The notes: generated from the letters alone by a model not told the origin. A DNA stretch of 64,000 nucleotides from Tretioscincus oriximinensis (GCA_022410635.1 JAJVDF010000489.1:186001-250000), one strand, 5' to 3'; positions 11,393 through 23,117 are shown, counted from the first letter of the stretch. Made by a program: numbers and translations.

Positions 11393-12084
11393 AAGTGCTA
11401 CAGTCTCTCCTCCCTCCAATGGACTTTCTGAACAAAGTCTAAGGCCTCCTCCCCACNGCAATTCCCTACCTCATTCTTAACACGTCGTTCCAACATCCAG
11501 GCTGCTCTGCCTCACTGTTCCAATGGAGATTTCAGAATGCATCGTAATGCAGCAGTAATAAACTTAATACTTGAATTCCTCATTTCGTCAGCTCATCTGT
11601 CCACGTGGATTGAAAGGCTTTCTGATTTGTTTGCAAAAAGATGTATGCCCAGGGCTCGCCATTGGGCAATTCGGAACTTAACACAATTGAGGTTTTAAAA
11701 TTATCATGTGGAGAAGACCTAACACAGCTACTTCTTTGCAACAACATTTGCCATGATTAATTGTTGTGTATATCCCATCACTGAACATTTATTATAAGTA
11801 AACAATGGTCCCCAAAGAAGACACAGAACAGGCTCCAGAAACNAAACTTTTACCCTCCAAAACTTTTTGCTTAGTTTTGTATTTTAAATGCAGACGGCAA
11901 ACTTCCCTGCAACTTCTATTTCAGATTCTCTAACACTTCTGAGCATCAGCCTCCTTTCCCTCCTAGAAGTCTCCTGGCTCCCAGGTGCCTCCAGCAAAGT
12001 CACCTGTTCTTGAAGCACACATGGTTTATGTGGGTGAAGGTTTTGCCTTCTTTGCTTGAGAGTCCCCAGGTCCAACTGATTCCC
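11393..12084. other. Unique sequence, no gene seen
   Basis: Nothing recognised. The minus-strand frame 11884-12075 has no supporting context. Confidence 0.45.
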
Positions 12085-12560
12085 TGCCTCTCACGTAAGA
12101 CCTTTAGATTCGATCCAGAAGTCTACTGCAAGAGTAATCTCTCAGTCTCACTGGTTGAACCATCTTCCATTGGCTTCCTGTTCTTAACCAAATTCAGTTC
12201 AAGCTCTGGGTCCTGACTTTAAAGTCCTCCCCAACCCTACCCCTCCCTATTTTTCTTTTCTATATCATTCTTCATGAGTTCCTTCCTCATACTATGTGCC
12301 TTGCCCAGCTTAGGGTTTCTTCCTCGTAGTCCCACTTTCATTCCTTTTCTTTCAAAGCTCCTGACCTCTGGAACCTTCTCCCTACTCACCATTGCTCTGT
12401 CTCTTCCCTTACTATTTTCAAACCTCAGCTGAATGCGGTCCTTCTACAGGGCCTTTGATACCACCAATTAACTTTGTTTTAATTGACTACTTATTATTTT
12501 TGATGTTTTAACTTCAATGTTTATGTATTATTAGATTTTTAATACTGTCTTCATTTTAAA
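12085..12560 (+). mobile_element. Decayed L2-like LINE 3' fragment
   Basis: Translation in pieces recovers the end of an L2-type reverse transcriptase. HWLPVLNQIQFKLWVLTLK is at about 12160-12222. APDLWNLLP and LTIFKPQLNAVLLQGL are at about 12355-12450. The two pieces are in different frames and the region between them is scrambled, so it is an old copy. An AT-rich 3' UTR leads into the TAATA repeat at 12566. It is more diverged than the L2 at 7085-8027 and may belong to another subfamily. Confidence 0.65.
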
Positions 12561-12564
12561 GATT

Positions 12565-12565
<1 letters not shown>

Positions 12566-12606
<41 letters not shown>

Positions 12607-12996
12607 TAATATAATATAATATAATATTAAAATATTATAATATAATATAATATTATAATATTATAATATAATAATATAATATATTATAATGTAATATAAT
12701 AATATAATAATAATAATATAATATAATAATACAAAATAATAATATAATAATATAATATAATAATAATATATTACAATAATATAATATTATATTATAATAT
12801 AATATATTATAATATATTACATTATAATATTTTAATATTATATTATAATATAATTATAATATATTATAATATTATAATATAATATTTTAATATTATATTA
12901 TAATATAATAATATAATATAATAATAATATAATATAATATAATATAATATAATTATAATATAATTATATAATATAATTATAATTATAATTATAATA
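12566..12996. repeat. (TAA)n / (TAATA)n simple-repeat tract of about 430 bp
   Basis: The tract starts as pure TAA and becomes interleaved ATAAT, TATAATA and TTATAA blocks with almost no G or C. Many stretches are self-complementary. It directly follows an L2-like 3' end and may have grown from its tail. Confidence 0.95.
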
Positions 12997-14442
12997 TTAA
13001 TTCCCAGAAGAAAAAACATCCATATAGATGTAGTCTACTTCAGCTCTTATTGCACTCAGAATGCAGAGCAAAGGTCTAATTCATAAAGCATGTTCTTTGA
13101 AGACAGTATATTTTCATTCTAATGTTTATTATATATTGTAAAAGAAAGGGCCTGGACACGAGTCAAACCATCTTGGAGGAAGTGGCTGGATTAGCATGTA
13201 ACTAATCAGCTGTGAATGTTATTTTCAAAAGAAAGTCTTTGTTCATCAGTTCTCCACTGGCAAATAATTCAACATTTCACAATGACTCTTCCTCTGTCTC
13301 ATGGGTGATAATGTGGGTGTTCTAATGGTTTGTGGTTTTCAATAAAAATTGGGGAAAGTCCACACATGTCACTACTCTGCTTCCTCCTGCTCATAGTTAT
13401 TTCAGACTGAAGTCCACAGAAGTGCTAATTCCCAAAGGCTGAAGGCAACTGAAAATTCCCCTACAAACTTTAATGGAACCTTTTATAGGTACTGAAAGAA
13501 AAACAACAAAAACAATTTGCTGACTACGGCTGCCACTATGGTTCAGATCATGATGGCACTTCCATGATGATAACTCTGCTCCACTTGTTCATGGAGATTT
13601 TGCAGTGCACCCAGAAAAAAGGTCCTGTAGAATATTCTTTAGCTGCTGTTTTGTGAAAATGTCATGCCTGCAGCCAGGGTAGTCTTCCTGTGTGTATGAT
13701 CCTTAGTAGGATTACCAGGATTTCATGAGAAGACGCCAGCACAAGACAATGCAGAATCACATACTGTGCATGATCAGTACTTCCTGCTTAGTCACCTTAT
13801 CTGTTCCATGTGGATTTAAAGATTTACTAATGGTTTGTTTGCGAAAGGATGAGGGTATTTATGCATGGAGCCGTGATTGGGTTATTTAGGAATTTAATGC
13901 CATTGTGAATTTTAAAATTCTTGTGGAAAGTGACTTAGTCCAGTTCTTCAAGACTAAAGTTAGATTAACCATACATCTGATTTTGGCCACAGCTTGGCCA
14001 TCCTGGGGGGATATTCAAACAGCTACTGGTTGGGACTGTAACACTACTTTGCACTGTGGCAATTTTGTGGCTTTTGTTGATGATTTATCACAAAAGAAAG
14101 TTCAACTTACATTTACAGCAGGCAGAAATAAACTCACAATGTTGCCACAAATTGATACAGCTAGGCTACTAATTCTGTTATGAAACTAAGATCGCCAATG
14201 GGAGACAGCAGGGGCTTTGGGTTGCGTCACTATGTGGGGCTGTTGAATCATTCAACTTCGGAAGCAGCAGAGACTTTAGANTGCGGACACATCCTACATC
14301 TACTATTATTGATCATCATTGCTTTTACTGGTTAGGTCTGATGGGAACTATGATTCAACCATCTTACCAGGCACAGGTTAGAGACATTTGCTTACATCAA
14401 AACAAGGGAAATTATTTTGGTTGGGTAGAATAATTTCTGACA
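12997..14442. other. Unique sequence, no gene seen
   Basis: The 92-codon frame at 13905-14183 is open but has no splice sites, domain or repeat match that I can see. It is not annotated as a gene. Confidence 0.4.
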
Positions 14443-14694
14443 GCAAAGTGTTGTAGTGGTTAGAGTGTGGGACTCTTATCTGATAGTCTCCCAGTTCGAT
14501 TCCCCACTCCTCCATGAAAGCCAGCTGGGTGACCTTGGGCCAGTCACAGTTCTTTAGAACTCTCTCAGCCCCACCTACTCCACAGGGTGTCTGTTGTGGA
14601 GAAAGCAACAAAAGCTATGTACGCCACCCTTTGGTTGGCCGCCCTGAGACCTTTGGGTATAGGGTGGGATATAAGTACAAATAAGAAATAAATT
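14443..14694 (+). mobile_element. CORE-SINE (MIR-like) with tRNA head and L2-type tail
   Basis: The parts are in the expected order. A tRNA-like head has A box TAGTGGTTAGAGTG and B box AGTTCGATTCCCC. The conserved core contains GTGACCTTGGGCCAGTCAC and CTCTCAGCCCCACCTAC. The tail is shared with L2 (GCCGCCCTGAGACC, GGGTATAGGGTGGGATATAA). Such SINEs are transcribed by RNA polymerase III and mobilised by L2 through the shared 3' end. The copy is nearly full length. Confidence 0.9.
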
Positions 14695-15418
14695 TATTGT
14701 AGACAATTGTTTCCGTTCCTGAAGAATGAGGTTTAGTTCAGAAAAAAAAATTGGGAACCGAGAATGAACTGAAGACAGTCTAAAGGTAAAGATATGACTA
14801 TTGTCTAAAATGGCCTTTGGCTGAAGAAATGTCCCCACTTTTGGATATTGTTTTGTACTGTTTTTAATTTGTTAATTTTGTACTGATGTTTTGCTATTAG
14901 ATATTTTTTCAGTGTTTAATCTTCCAAATTTACTTTCTCCAGTANCAAATATTTTGCAAACCTAGCAAAGTTTACAGACAAACACAATGTCAGTGGACAT
15001 AACTACTGGTTCATCTAAACTACCACTGTGTGAGATAGTCAGAATAATTTTCTCCTTTGCAGATGGATGCTAGGAAACCAGGCAGATGTGATGAAGTTAA
15101 TCAGGCAGAGGCTCAGCAGGGTAACTAAAATCTCTTCTCATGTCCCTTTGAGAAGTTTTTAATTAAAGAGCTTTTTATGTGTATCCCTTTGTTTTATCCA
15201 TTGCCCAGTATTTTGTCTCTTTCATTTGTGAGCAGCTTTCCAAAAAACATCAGTTTGCTTGGATAATCCTGTGATGATGGAGAAGAAGAAATGGCAATTG
15301 CATTATGTAGATGAACAGAGAAAAAGCAAGTATCTTTTTGGCAACCAAAGATTAATTCACTTTTGCAGATTTGTTCACATAGCAGGTGCCAATGTTAGCC
15401 TTAAAATGAAGGATGCTC
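14695..15418. other. Unique sequence, no gene seen
   Basis: Nothing recognised. The 90-codon frame starting at 15259 runs into the MITE below and is not a gene. Confidence 0.45.
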
Positions 15419-15537
15419 TCATTGTGGCCCTCCAGATGCTTCCCAAGGGCAGCACCCATCACCTCTTGCTTGTGCCTACACTGTCGGTGGCTGATGGGAA
15501 GGATAGTTCAGTGATATCTGAAGGTCTTTGATTCTGG
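15419..15537. mobile_element. Decayed hAT-type MITE (GGCCCTCCAGATG ends)
   Basis: The left end reads TGTGGCCCTCCAGATGCT. The right end (ATATCTGAAGGTC) is its worn inverse. Between them lie remnants such as CCCATCACC and GGCTGATGGGAAGGATAG. This resembles a common sauropsid element whose ends read CATCTGGAGGGCCAC; that comparison is from memory. No clear target duplication remains. Confidence 0.5.
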
Positions 15538-15745
15538 CCAACTATACATTCTTATGAAACCTGTTAAGTACTTGATTGCTTCTCTACTAGACATTGCCCC
15601 TTGTTGCCCCAGGGACTTTTTCACACAAGAGGATTAGTTACTGCTATTTACCTGTTTTTCTAAGCTGCAATTCAACACCTCACTACAGTCTTCTCCCATA
15701 CATATTTTCCTATAAATACCTGACCCTGACATTAGTCCCTCAGCA

Positions 15746-15836
15746 TTTGAAGAAGTAGACCTGTCTACGAAAGCTTATGCCAACCACTTTTCTCAAGTTA
15801 GTCTCAAAGTGCTGCTAGCTCCTTTGCTGGACTCTT
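15746..15836 (+). mobile_element. Family P, single arm (copy 4)
   Basis: One arm only, from TTGAAGAAGTAGACCTGTC through CTTATGCCAACCAC to CTAGCTCCTTTGCTGGACT. It matches one arm of the palindromes at 25152-25363 and 11093-11304 almost exactly. It lacks the second arm and the AACACGGCTATTTCTCTGAA end. No obvious flanking duplication. Confidence 0.8.
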
Positions 15837-16609
15837 TGATTTAAGTACCTCTCAGATGGAGAACTGAAGCTTCTTGGACTCCTGCAAAATGGCACATAGA
15901 TTTTTCTTTTAGGTATTTGCCATGCATGTTTAATAGTTTTATATTCTGAAACTTTATAACATTAATATGGACAATAACGGGGAGCAGCTTGTAATCCTAA
16001 GCAGAATACATTCTGCTTCAGGTGCTACTAAATGAAGTAGCCAGCATAACCAACTTGATTTAGTTATATAGTAAGTAAACACAACTCTACAACTGGATTG
16101 CGTGTCAAACTCTCTGACAAAAATACAGCTTTTTAAAACCTCCAGACAAATAAAAAACCACTTTCCTATAAAGCCTGGTTAATAAAAAGTGGCTATGCTT
16201 TTACAAGACTGAAGACTTGGAAATTGAGAAGTTGTGGCAAAATATTGTTGTGTGCTTCATTGGTTCTGAAACCTAAGTAATCTGGAATTCTGGGACTAGT
16301 ATAAATAAAACAGTTTACTAAAAGCAGAGCAAAGCTATCTATGGTCAGATAGATTATCTATGTTTCCCACACACAACAAACCTTTGTCAAAGAGATAGTT
16401 TGAATTAGGAAATTCAGGCTGTATTCAACTGGGTGGTGAGGGTGGTTCAGAAAGCAGCAAAGAGGATCTGAATCCACATCATTGTTTTCCCTGACCTTTT
16501 TTGGCCTCCTTTCAGTGGCCTCTCAGGGCAGTGAAGAGCAGAGCTGCACCAAGCACTAGCCCAGCGACCACAGGCAGCGTGACTTTAAAAAAATCCCTGG
16601 CTTTACACA
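15837..16609. other. Unique sequence, no gene seen
   Basis: No exon or repeat recognised. Confidence 0.45.
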
Positions 16610-16850
16610 AGTTTTGAATTGCAATCCTGGCTCCCAAGAATCAGAGCTCACGACAGCAAGAGCGATATCAGCAGACCTCCTGCCATTGCTTCGGCTGCCT
16701 TTTGATAGCATTTTAAATTTCCTGTCCTGGAGCAGCAACGAGGAAATTTAAAACTACAGGCAAACGCCAGCAACAGCGGCAGGAGATCAGTTGACATTTC
16801 CCATCCTGCCATGGGTCCTCCTTGAGGGTGCTTCTGTCTTTGGTAGGAGG
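16610..16850. mobile_element. Possible diverged copy of inverted-repeat family G
   Basis: Pieces such as GAGGGTGCTTCTGTC and CAGCAACAGCGGCAGGAGAT echo the arms of the clearer element at 27463-27676. The left half carries CCTCCTGCCATTGCTTCGG as a loose inverse. It is heavily diverged and the limits are approximate. Confidence 0.35.
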
Positions 16851-17341
16851 CAGAAGGACTGGCCACCAATTGTATAGCTAATGCTGTCCAATTGGAGCAC
16901 ACGGCAAACCGTCGCCAGAATAGACTTCACACAAAATGCATTAAACTGCAATTGCAACAGTTTTCTGACTAAATTCTGTTCAGATGCTGCGTGGCTGTGC
17001 AAGCAGCACTTGATGAAACTGTTTCCCACTGGGAATAAATGGAAAATGGATGCAGCCAGCACTGAGCCACAAAGCTTTTCTTCCTATTCGCTCCCTTAGT
17101 CGGAATGCAGCCTCATGCTTGATGTGGCAGCATAAAAAATAATAATTTTTATGGCACAAATTTCTGGCATCTGCTGCACAGAATATTTTTCTTCCTTTTC
17201 CCTTTGTGCGTCTCCAAAAAGATTGTTCTGCCTTAAGAACTAAATGGTAGGAAAACAATCTGTCAAATAAATAAGTTATAACCCTCATTCTAAGAGTGAA
17301 TTTGGGGAATTCAATTTATTTCAGGTGATTGTTCAGTTCTA
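16851..17341. other. Unique sequence, no gene seen
   Basis: Overlapping open frames on both strands (16787-17288) reflect a locally low stop density. There is no protein similarity that I can see. Confidence 0.4.
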
Positions 17342-17403
17342 GGCTTTGTACCCACTGAGACTTATTATGGACTATATCTCAGAATAGGAGCCTGCCATCT
17401 ATA
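17342..17403. mobile_element. Family E MITE, left-half fragment
   Basis: It contains TTATGGACTATATCTCAGAA and AGGAGCCTGCCATCTA, matching the left half of the copies at 54468-54602 and 60678-60850. The right terminal repeat is absent. Confidence 0.5.
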
Positions 17404-17667
17404 TGCCAGAACCCTACAGGTTANAAATATATTAATTGTTAATCTAGAGTTTATTTGTATGAAGAGTTGTTCTGGGGTTCTCTCTAATTCAAAGCAAGAT
17501 TTACTACCAAGTTCTTGCAGGAATAAGTGACATTTCTCTTCTCCTCATTATTTTGCCATATTTGAGTATCATAATATGTAATCGGTTTTTCAGTCCTTGG
17601 AAATGAGCATGTGTTCAGTTTACAAGCAATGTGCGATGACTAGTGACGATAGACTTAGGATATAGAC

Positions 17668-18222
17668 TTAGGAGCCCTGCTGAATTGGTTCAGAGCCCAT
17701 CTTGTCCAGCATTCTGTTTCACACAGTGCCCACAAATTTTACCTGGGCAGTCTGAAACAGAAGAAGGAAAAATCTCCACTTGTTCTCAACGCCCTGCAAA
17801 AGATATTTCAGAAATATTGCCTGTTGCTCCATCTCAGAGGCAGTATCAAGACATTCATCTTAGTAGTTATTTATACCCTTGGTGTTTATGAACTTGTCTT
17901 AAAGCTATACAGGCTGTTAGCTACCACCACCTCTTCTGGAAATAAATTCCAAAGACCAAAATCCTTTGTGTGTCCTCTTTTGCCCACCACTTTCAAGTGT
18001 TGGTCCCAGTGTTGTGTGATAGAGAAAATAATTTTTCTCTATTCATCTTATCCATCCTATCTTTCAAGGCTGCAGAGGCCCAGATGTTTCAGCCAGTTTT
18101 CATAAGGAAGGTGCTCCAGCCCCTTGATCATTCTTGTTGCCTTTTTTCTGCACCTTCCCTAGTTCCACAATATCCTTTTTGAGATGTGGTGACCACAATT
18201 GTACATAGACTCTGTAATGAAC
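17668..18222 (-). mobile_element. CR1 LINE (TTCTTATG-tail lineage), antisense 3' fragment
   Basis: The order of landmarks matches the better copy at 37853-39007: GTCCAGCATTCTGTTTCACA, ACCTGGGCAGTCTG, CTGTTGCTCCATCTC, GTTAGCTACCACCACCTCTT, AGTGTTGTGTGATAGAGAAA. The octamer tail itself is lost. Frames are broken. Beyond about 18060 it continues into CR1 sequence (CTTTTTTCTGCACCTTCCCT) that the copy at 37853 has in its gap. Confidence 0.8.
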
Positions 18223-19105
18223 CTAGCAATGGGTTTCCATCACACAAAAGGACATAATGGGACCCCATCTATCTGCCACTTCAGGCTGCCTGATCGCATT
18301 AATCATAAATGTCAAAGAGTCTCTAGATGACTTCCTGACTTTTGACGAAAAGCCTTCATCCCTGCCTTTTAAATTCCAAGGTCAAGGATAATGTAACATT
18401 CTCGAATAATTATTGGCATTATTTTACCTTGACATTTCAGTCTTGTTGTCCATTGAACAGTTCACTCAAGGAATGGAGAATGTCATCTTTTGATTCACCA
18501 GAGGAATTGCCCCAATTAAACCTGGCTGTATGGAAGCCAGAAATGCTACATTAATTTGCCTATAATTTGATGGTACTTTATGAAAGGGGAGAGAGGACTT
18601 TCATTAAAGGCATTAAAAGATTTACTATGACAAGTGAAAGCAATTTTTGAATTCCACTACTTCTCCCTGAGCTGGGAAAATAATTTGCTTTCTTCACTCT
18701 TGGGGAAAAGCTCACTTGACAGAGAATATGTCTGCCCAAGATATTCCTTCCTTTAATTTCAGCTGAAAGGTCAGTGTTATAATTTGCTGTGTCACTGAAT
18801 ATTAAGAGTATATTTATCCTTTGTCACATTAGTAAAATTTCTCTGACCAACTTAACAGAGAAGTGGGTTTTTTATCTTTCTTTTTTAAAATGAAGTTTAT
18901 ACATATGAAACTTAAAAAAAATATTTATTTTCTACCATATCTGGCCAGCTGTTTATAGCAGTGAACCAAAGAGAGGGATTATGAGGTAGCAACAGAGAGA
19001 TGTGATTCTGACTGGAAATCTCCTTTCATCCACAAGCAGAAGGCACTATAGATAAATAAAATAGTATTACCAGCCATGGCCTTTCCTGCTTGTAAGGCAG
19101 CTAGG
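18223..19105. other. Unique sequence; possible conserved non-coding element
   Basis: No repeat is recognised. The parts 18340-18570 and 18600-18850 have the texture of vertebrate conserved non-coding elements: TTAATTTGCCTATAATTTGA, TTTCAGCTGAAAGGTCA, many TAAT cores. This is an impression, not a test. Confidence 0.25.
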
Positions 19106-19453
19106 GGTGCCATATGTCCTGGAAAGCTGGGAAGGTCCTGGATTTGGGGACAAGAATATTGCCCTGTCCGGGTTTAGTAAAATTAAGTAAAAATCCTGGA
19201 TTTGTAAATTCCCCGATGCATAAGGCAAAGGTAAATTACAGGTCGGGGCTGATGGCAGCAGGAGCAGGTCAGCTGCACTCCTAAAGCTTCCTGGGTCCCG
19301 GAAAGACCCTTGGAGCGTGCCATAGCTGCTCCTCTTGCAGGAGGCGGGGTTTGGCATCTGCATTAAGACAGAGCGCACCTTGTCTCCATTGATCTGTGCG
19401 TGTGCATGTGTATGTGTGTCCCGGTTTTGGACACTTTGATTATGGCAACCCTA
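19106..19453. mobile_element. Non-autonomous DNA transposon, probably hAT-like (family D)
   Basis: The left end reads AGGGGTGCCATATGTCCTGG. The right end (TTTGATTATGGCAACCCTAA) is its worn inverse. Both ends carry a pattern of TCCGGGTTT or CCCGGTTTTGG. Flanks AAGGCAGC and AAGGGCAGC look like an 8-bp duplication with one inserted base. There is no transposase. Confidence 0.6.
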
Positions 19454-21119
19454 AGGGCAGCCAGTGGTATGAACTGACCAAATGAAAAGAATGATACTAA
19501 GCTTAAAATAACCAAATAATAAAATAAATAAATAGGCAACTACTGGAAGCTGAATTTGGTTGAAGAGTTGAGGATGTCAAGGACACACATCACACACACA
19601 TCGTGAAGAGAGAAGAGAAAGTAAAGCGCTGTATTGTTTACAAAGCTTGCTTATATCCTTTCCAACACTTTCTAGCTGCGCACATGCGCACTTACATAAA
19701 TGCGGTCACCTACCAACATAGGCTGTTTTGGAGAGAAATTTTAAGGAGTGACCGGGAGAGGAAACTGATAGTAATAGGTAAAGAATGTCTTTCCAATTAT
19801 CTTAACATACTCTACTAAAACATCCTGAACTCCACTTGACCTCAAAGGTCTGCTAAAGGGCTCCGTGACTGCGAAATCTGAACAACACTCAGGATAAGTT
19901 CTCACACGTGACCTTCACTGCTGGGCTGGGTTTGCCAGACCGTCAGCTGTGAGATGGCCACCATCCCTACATTTGGTGATCTAAATGATACTTTCAATTC
20001 TATGCATGGTCTATGGAGGATAGTCCAAGACTTACGTGTTCCAAGCTAAGATGGGGTGGCACTTACAAAGGATATAGGAAATCCCCATCTAGCTCCAAAG
20101 CAATGCATTCATAGTTCCAAAATTGTGATCTAGAAACAGCAATCTTACTATAAAATTATGTAAATATAATATCAAGATAATCATAATTTATCTGACAAAT
20201 TTCANCAGTAAGCCCATGACAGTCACTCTTTATTGGTGATTTTGAACCAATATTCTAGATACAGTTTTTGAGGCAACTTCAAGGATATTGTATTCTTGAC
20301 ATAGTAAAAATTTCCATAATTTCCTCCATCAAACATAATCTTTTGACCCCTGTAAATTCTTAGAGCCTCCAGGTAAGTCAGANGGCAAGATAGCCCAATA
20401 GGAGCTGATGTGTCTATGNTTACTATAGTAACACCTGTAAACTGAATCTGTTACATCAGAATGCTTAAAAAATGACAGTTGAGGTTGCTGGAGCAACAGC
20501 CCACAGCCAAGCCAGCAAGCTCAGAGGATGGACGAAGCCCCAGGGAGAGGCAGCAACTGCTGCCTTCTCTGCTGTGCTAGGCCACCCTCTCTGTCCAAGG
20601 ATGGACCAGNGCACGACAGGACGCATGGCCCCACTCTGTCTTGGCACACGGGCTCCTTGGGCAAGCACGATATTCCCCCTCCGACTGCGAGGGTCCAGGT
20701 ACTTGGCACTCACGGGGTGGGTGGGACAGGTGTTCAAAAATTAATGCTTTGGCTCTCCAGCCAAGGATGAAGAAGTAGCGTCCTAGGTGGGTTTTTAGGC
20801 TTGGTGAAGCCATTATTAGGTAACACAGGGCAAGAGGGCTCAGGACCATCGGGGAAAATGAGGGAACCTACCAACAGCTGTCCTTGCCTACTGCTTGATT
20901 GCTGCTTACCTTCTTCCCCCTCTGTTATCAAAAACACCATGGCCAGAGAAAGAAAGGGGCTCCGCAGCAGACATGGAAGGACGTATATGCCAAAAGAGCT
21001 TTAAAAAACGTCTAAACCCTTATTCTGCGATAAAATTCAGATGAAGGCTCAGGAGATTGGAGCCCACCCACCCCCAGCCTGGGACCATTATGAAAAGGGA
21101 ACACAAATCAAAGCATACA
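19454..21119. other. Unique sequence with a GC-richer patch at about 20470-20950
   Basis: The GC-richer patch opens several overlapping frames on both strands (60-90 codons). None has a domain, a splice context or a start worth preferring. I cannot tell whether the patch is an old repeat. Confidence 0.35.
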
Positions 21120-22243
21120 TTTCCTACTGCTCCAGTAAGGTCCTTGGGGTGGGGCGAAGGGTCTGTAGATCCTTTGCCTGGAACCATGAGGGGAATTGAA
21201 CCTTAATCAAAAGGAAGCTTCCTAAGGCTCCTATAAATTTCAAGGTCCATGGAGTAGGGCCAAGGGTCTGTAGATCCTTTGCCTGGAACCATGAGGGGAA
21301 TTGAACCTTCATCAAAAGGAAGCNNNNNNNNNNNNNNNNNNNNNNNNNNNNNNNNNNNNNNNNNNNNNNNNNNNNNNNNNNNNNNNNNNNNNNNNNNNNN
21401 NNNNNNNNNNNNNNNNNNNNNNNNNNNNNNNNNNNNNNNNNNNNNNNNNNNNNNNNNNNNNNNNNNNNNNNNNNNNNNNNNNNNNNNNNNNNNNNNNNNN
21501 NNNNNNNNNNNNNNNNNNNNNNNNNNNNNNNNNNNNNNNNNNNNNNNNNNNNNNNNNNNNNNNNNNNNNNNNNNNNNNNNNNNNNNNNNNNNNNNNNNNN
21601 NNNNNNNNNNNNNNNNNNNNNNNNNNNNNNNNNNNNNNNNNNNNNNNNNNNNNNNNNNNNNNNNNNNNNNNNNNNNNNNNNNNNNNNNNNNNNNNNNNNN
21701 NNNNNNNNNNNNNNNNNNNNNNNNNNNNNNNNNNNNNNNNNNNNNNNNNNNNNNNNNNNNNNNNNNNNNNNNNNNNNNNNNNNNNNNNNGATCCTTTGCC
21801 TGGAACCATCAGGGGAATTGAACCTTCATCAAAAGGAAGCTTCCTAAGGCTCCTTTAAATTTCAAGGTCCCTGGAGTAGGGCCAAGGGTCTGTTGATCCT
21901 TTGCCTGGAACCATNAGGGGAATTGAACCTTAATCAAAAGGAAGCTTCCTAAGGCTCCTANAAATTTCAAGGTCCCTGGANTAGGGCGAAGGGTCTGTAG
22001 ATCCTTTGCCTGGAACCATCAGGGGAAATGAACCTTAATCAAAAGGAAGCTTCCTAAGGCTCCTATAAATTTCAAGGTCCCTGGAGTAGGGCCAAGGGTC
22101 TGTAGATCCCTTTCCTGGAACCATCAGGGGAATTGAACCTTCATCAAAAGGAAGCTTCCTAAGGCTCCATCAGGGGAATTTAACTTAATCAAAAGGAAGT
22201 TTCCTAAGCCTCTTTAAATTTCAAGGTCCCTGGAATAGGGCCT
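21120..22243. repeat. Tandem array, 105-bp unit, interrupted by an assembly gap
   Basis: The landmark GTCTGTAGATCCTTTGCCTG or a close variant starts at 21161, 21266, 21888, 21993 and 22098, giving an exact 105-bp spacing on both sides of the gap. The unit also contains GGGGAATTGAACCTT and AAAAGGAAGCTTCCTAAGG. The last unit is internally deleted. Because 105 is a multiple of three, one minus-strand frame stays open across the first units (35-residue repeats, 21124-21315). Units after the gap carry a stop in that frame, so I treat it as non-coding. Confidence 0.95.
21324..21789. other. Assembly gap (466 N)
   Basis: The run of N lies inside the 105-bp array. Landmarks at 21266 and 21888 are 622 bp apart, close to but not equal to six units (630 bp), so the gap length is probably an estimate. 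Confidence 1.
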
Positions 22244-22403
22244 TCAAAAAGACTTATAGAACTGCACTATTCCAAGAAACAATGGGCAGATCTTAGTAAC
22301 TTGAATAAGAAATTTTTTACAAATTGGAACACGAGAGGAAAGGAAGTGGGACGAAACATAGAATANAATGAAAATTTGGGGGAAAATGAAATTGTTCAGG
22401 GAT

Positions 22404-22683
22404 TGTGATGCCCTCGCTAGCTAATAAATACTCAGACAAGGATTTCAAGCTCTGAAAGTCATTTGTTTCAGCTCTAGAGAGCAACTGTCGCAGTAGCTAT
22501 ATTTATACAGGTCATCAGCCAATCACTGCATTCAGTTTTCCCTCCTAAAACATTCAGCCCAGATTGGCTGCTTTTGAATAGAAGAGGTTTCCCTCCAAAA
22601 CCTTTTTGAACAATAGAGGTTTCCCTCCAAAACATACAATACAGTAATACCTATTTACAATATTATTTGCACATGTCATGTAC
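22404..22683 (-). mobile_element. Possible solo LTR
   Basis: A 280-bp segment is flanked by a perfect 8-bp direct repeat, TCAGGGAT (22396-22403 and 22684-22691). Read on the minus strand it has promoter-like order: two TTTTGGAGGGAAACCTCT repeats, a CCAAT box (CAGCCAATCTGG), then TATAAAT (22501-22507), and ends GGGCATCACA. The 5' end does not begin with the expected TG, no primer-binding site or viral gene is present, and 8 bp is long for a retroviral duplication. A non-autonomous hAT element is the alternative. Confidence 0.4.
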
Positions 22684-22691
22684 TCAGGGAT

Positions 22692-23035
22692 AATGATAGT
22701 AAATTGGCCACTATTAGAAAATATTAGATGTCTGGACTATTTGGAAGAAAGAGGGATACAAAGGCTAGAACATTTATCTGAGGCACAAACCGGGGTAAAT
22801 CACTGACATGCAAAACCCTCCAAAATCCCTGCCCAAGAAATCTGTGAAGCATGTAAGAATTTTTGAAGTGCATGAGAATTTTTAAAGTGTTTGAGAATTT
22901 TTTGAAGTGTGTGAGAATTTTTTTATTTTTTACTGAAGGAAGGGTTCCTTAGGACCTGGACCTGGTTGCCAGAGCCCCCTAGTTGTAGTGNAGTGAATTA
23001 TTTTAAAAAATAATTCTTTTTCAGCAAAAACTGGG
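22692..23035. other. Unique sequence, no gene seen
   Basis: Contains three imperfect short repeats of TGAGAATTTTT between 22850 and 22922. Nothing else recognised. Confidence 0.45.
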
Positions 23036-23117
23036 GAAATGGTGCCCCCCAGGANGGTGGGGTAGACACCCCAAAATTCGGTTTCCCCACCAAAAGGGAT
23101 CATCTGATCAGCCTAGA
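23036..23117. mobile_element. Family B MITE, right-half fragment
   Basis: It ends AAAGGGATCATCTGATCAGC, matching the right end of the copies at 4042 and 61134. The GTGCCCCCCAGG and ACACCCCAAAATTCGG segments match the interior. The left end is not identifiable. Confidence 0.6.

Noticed and set aside
20465..20849. Several overlapping 60-90 codon frames on both strands
   Set aside because: A GC-richer patch with few stops. No frame is preferred and no protein is recognised.
21279..21858. Long frames of 165-185 codons
   Set aside because: They are open only because they cross the N gap in the 105-bp array.
21120..22243. CRISPR-like array
   Set aside because: The units are contiguous and conserved throughout, with no variable spacers, and the genome is vertebrate.
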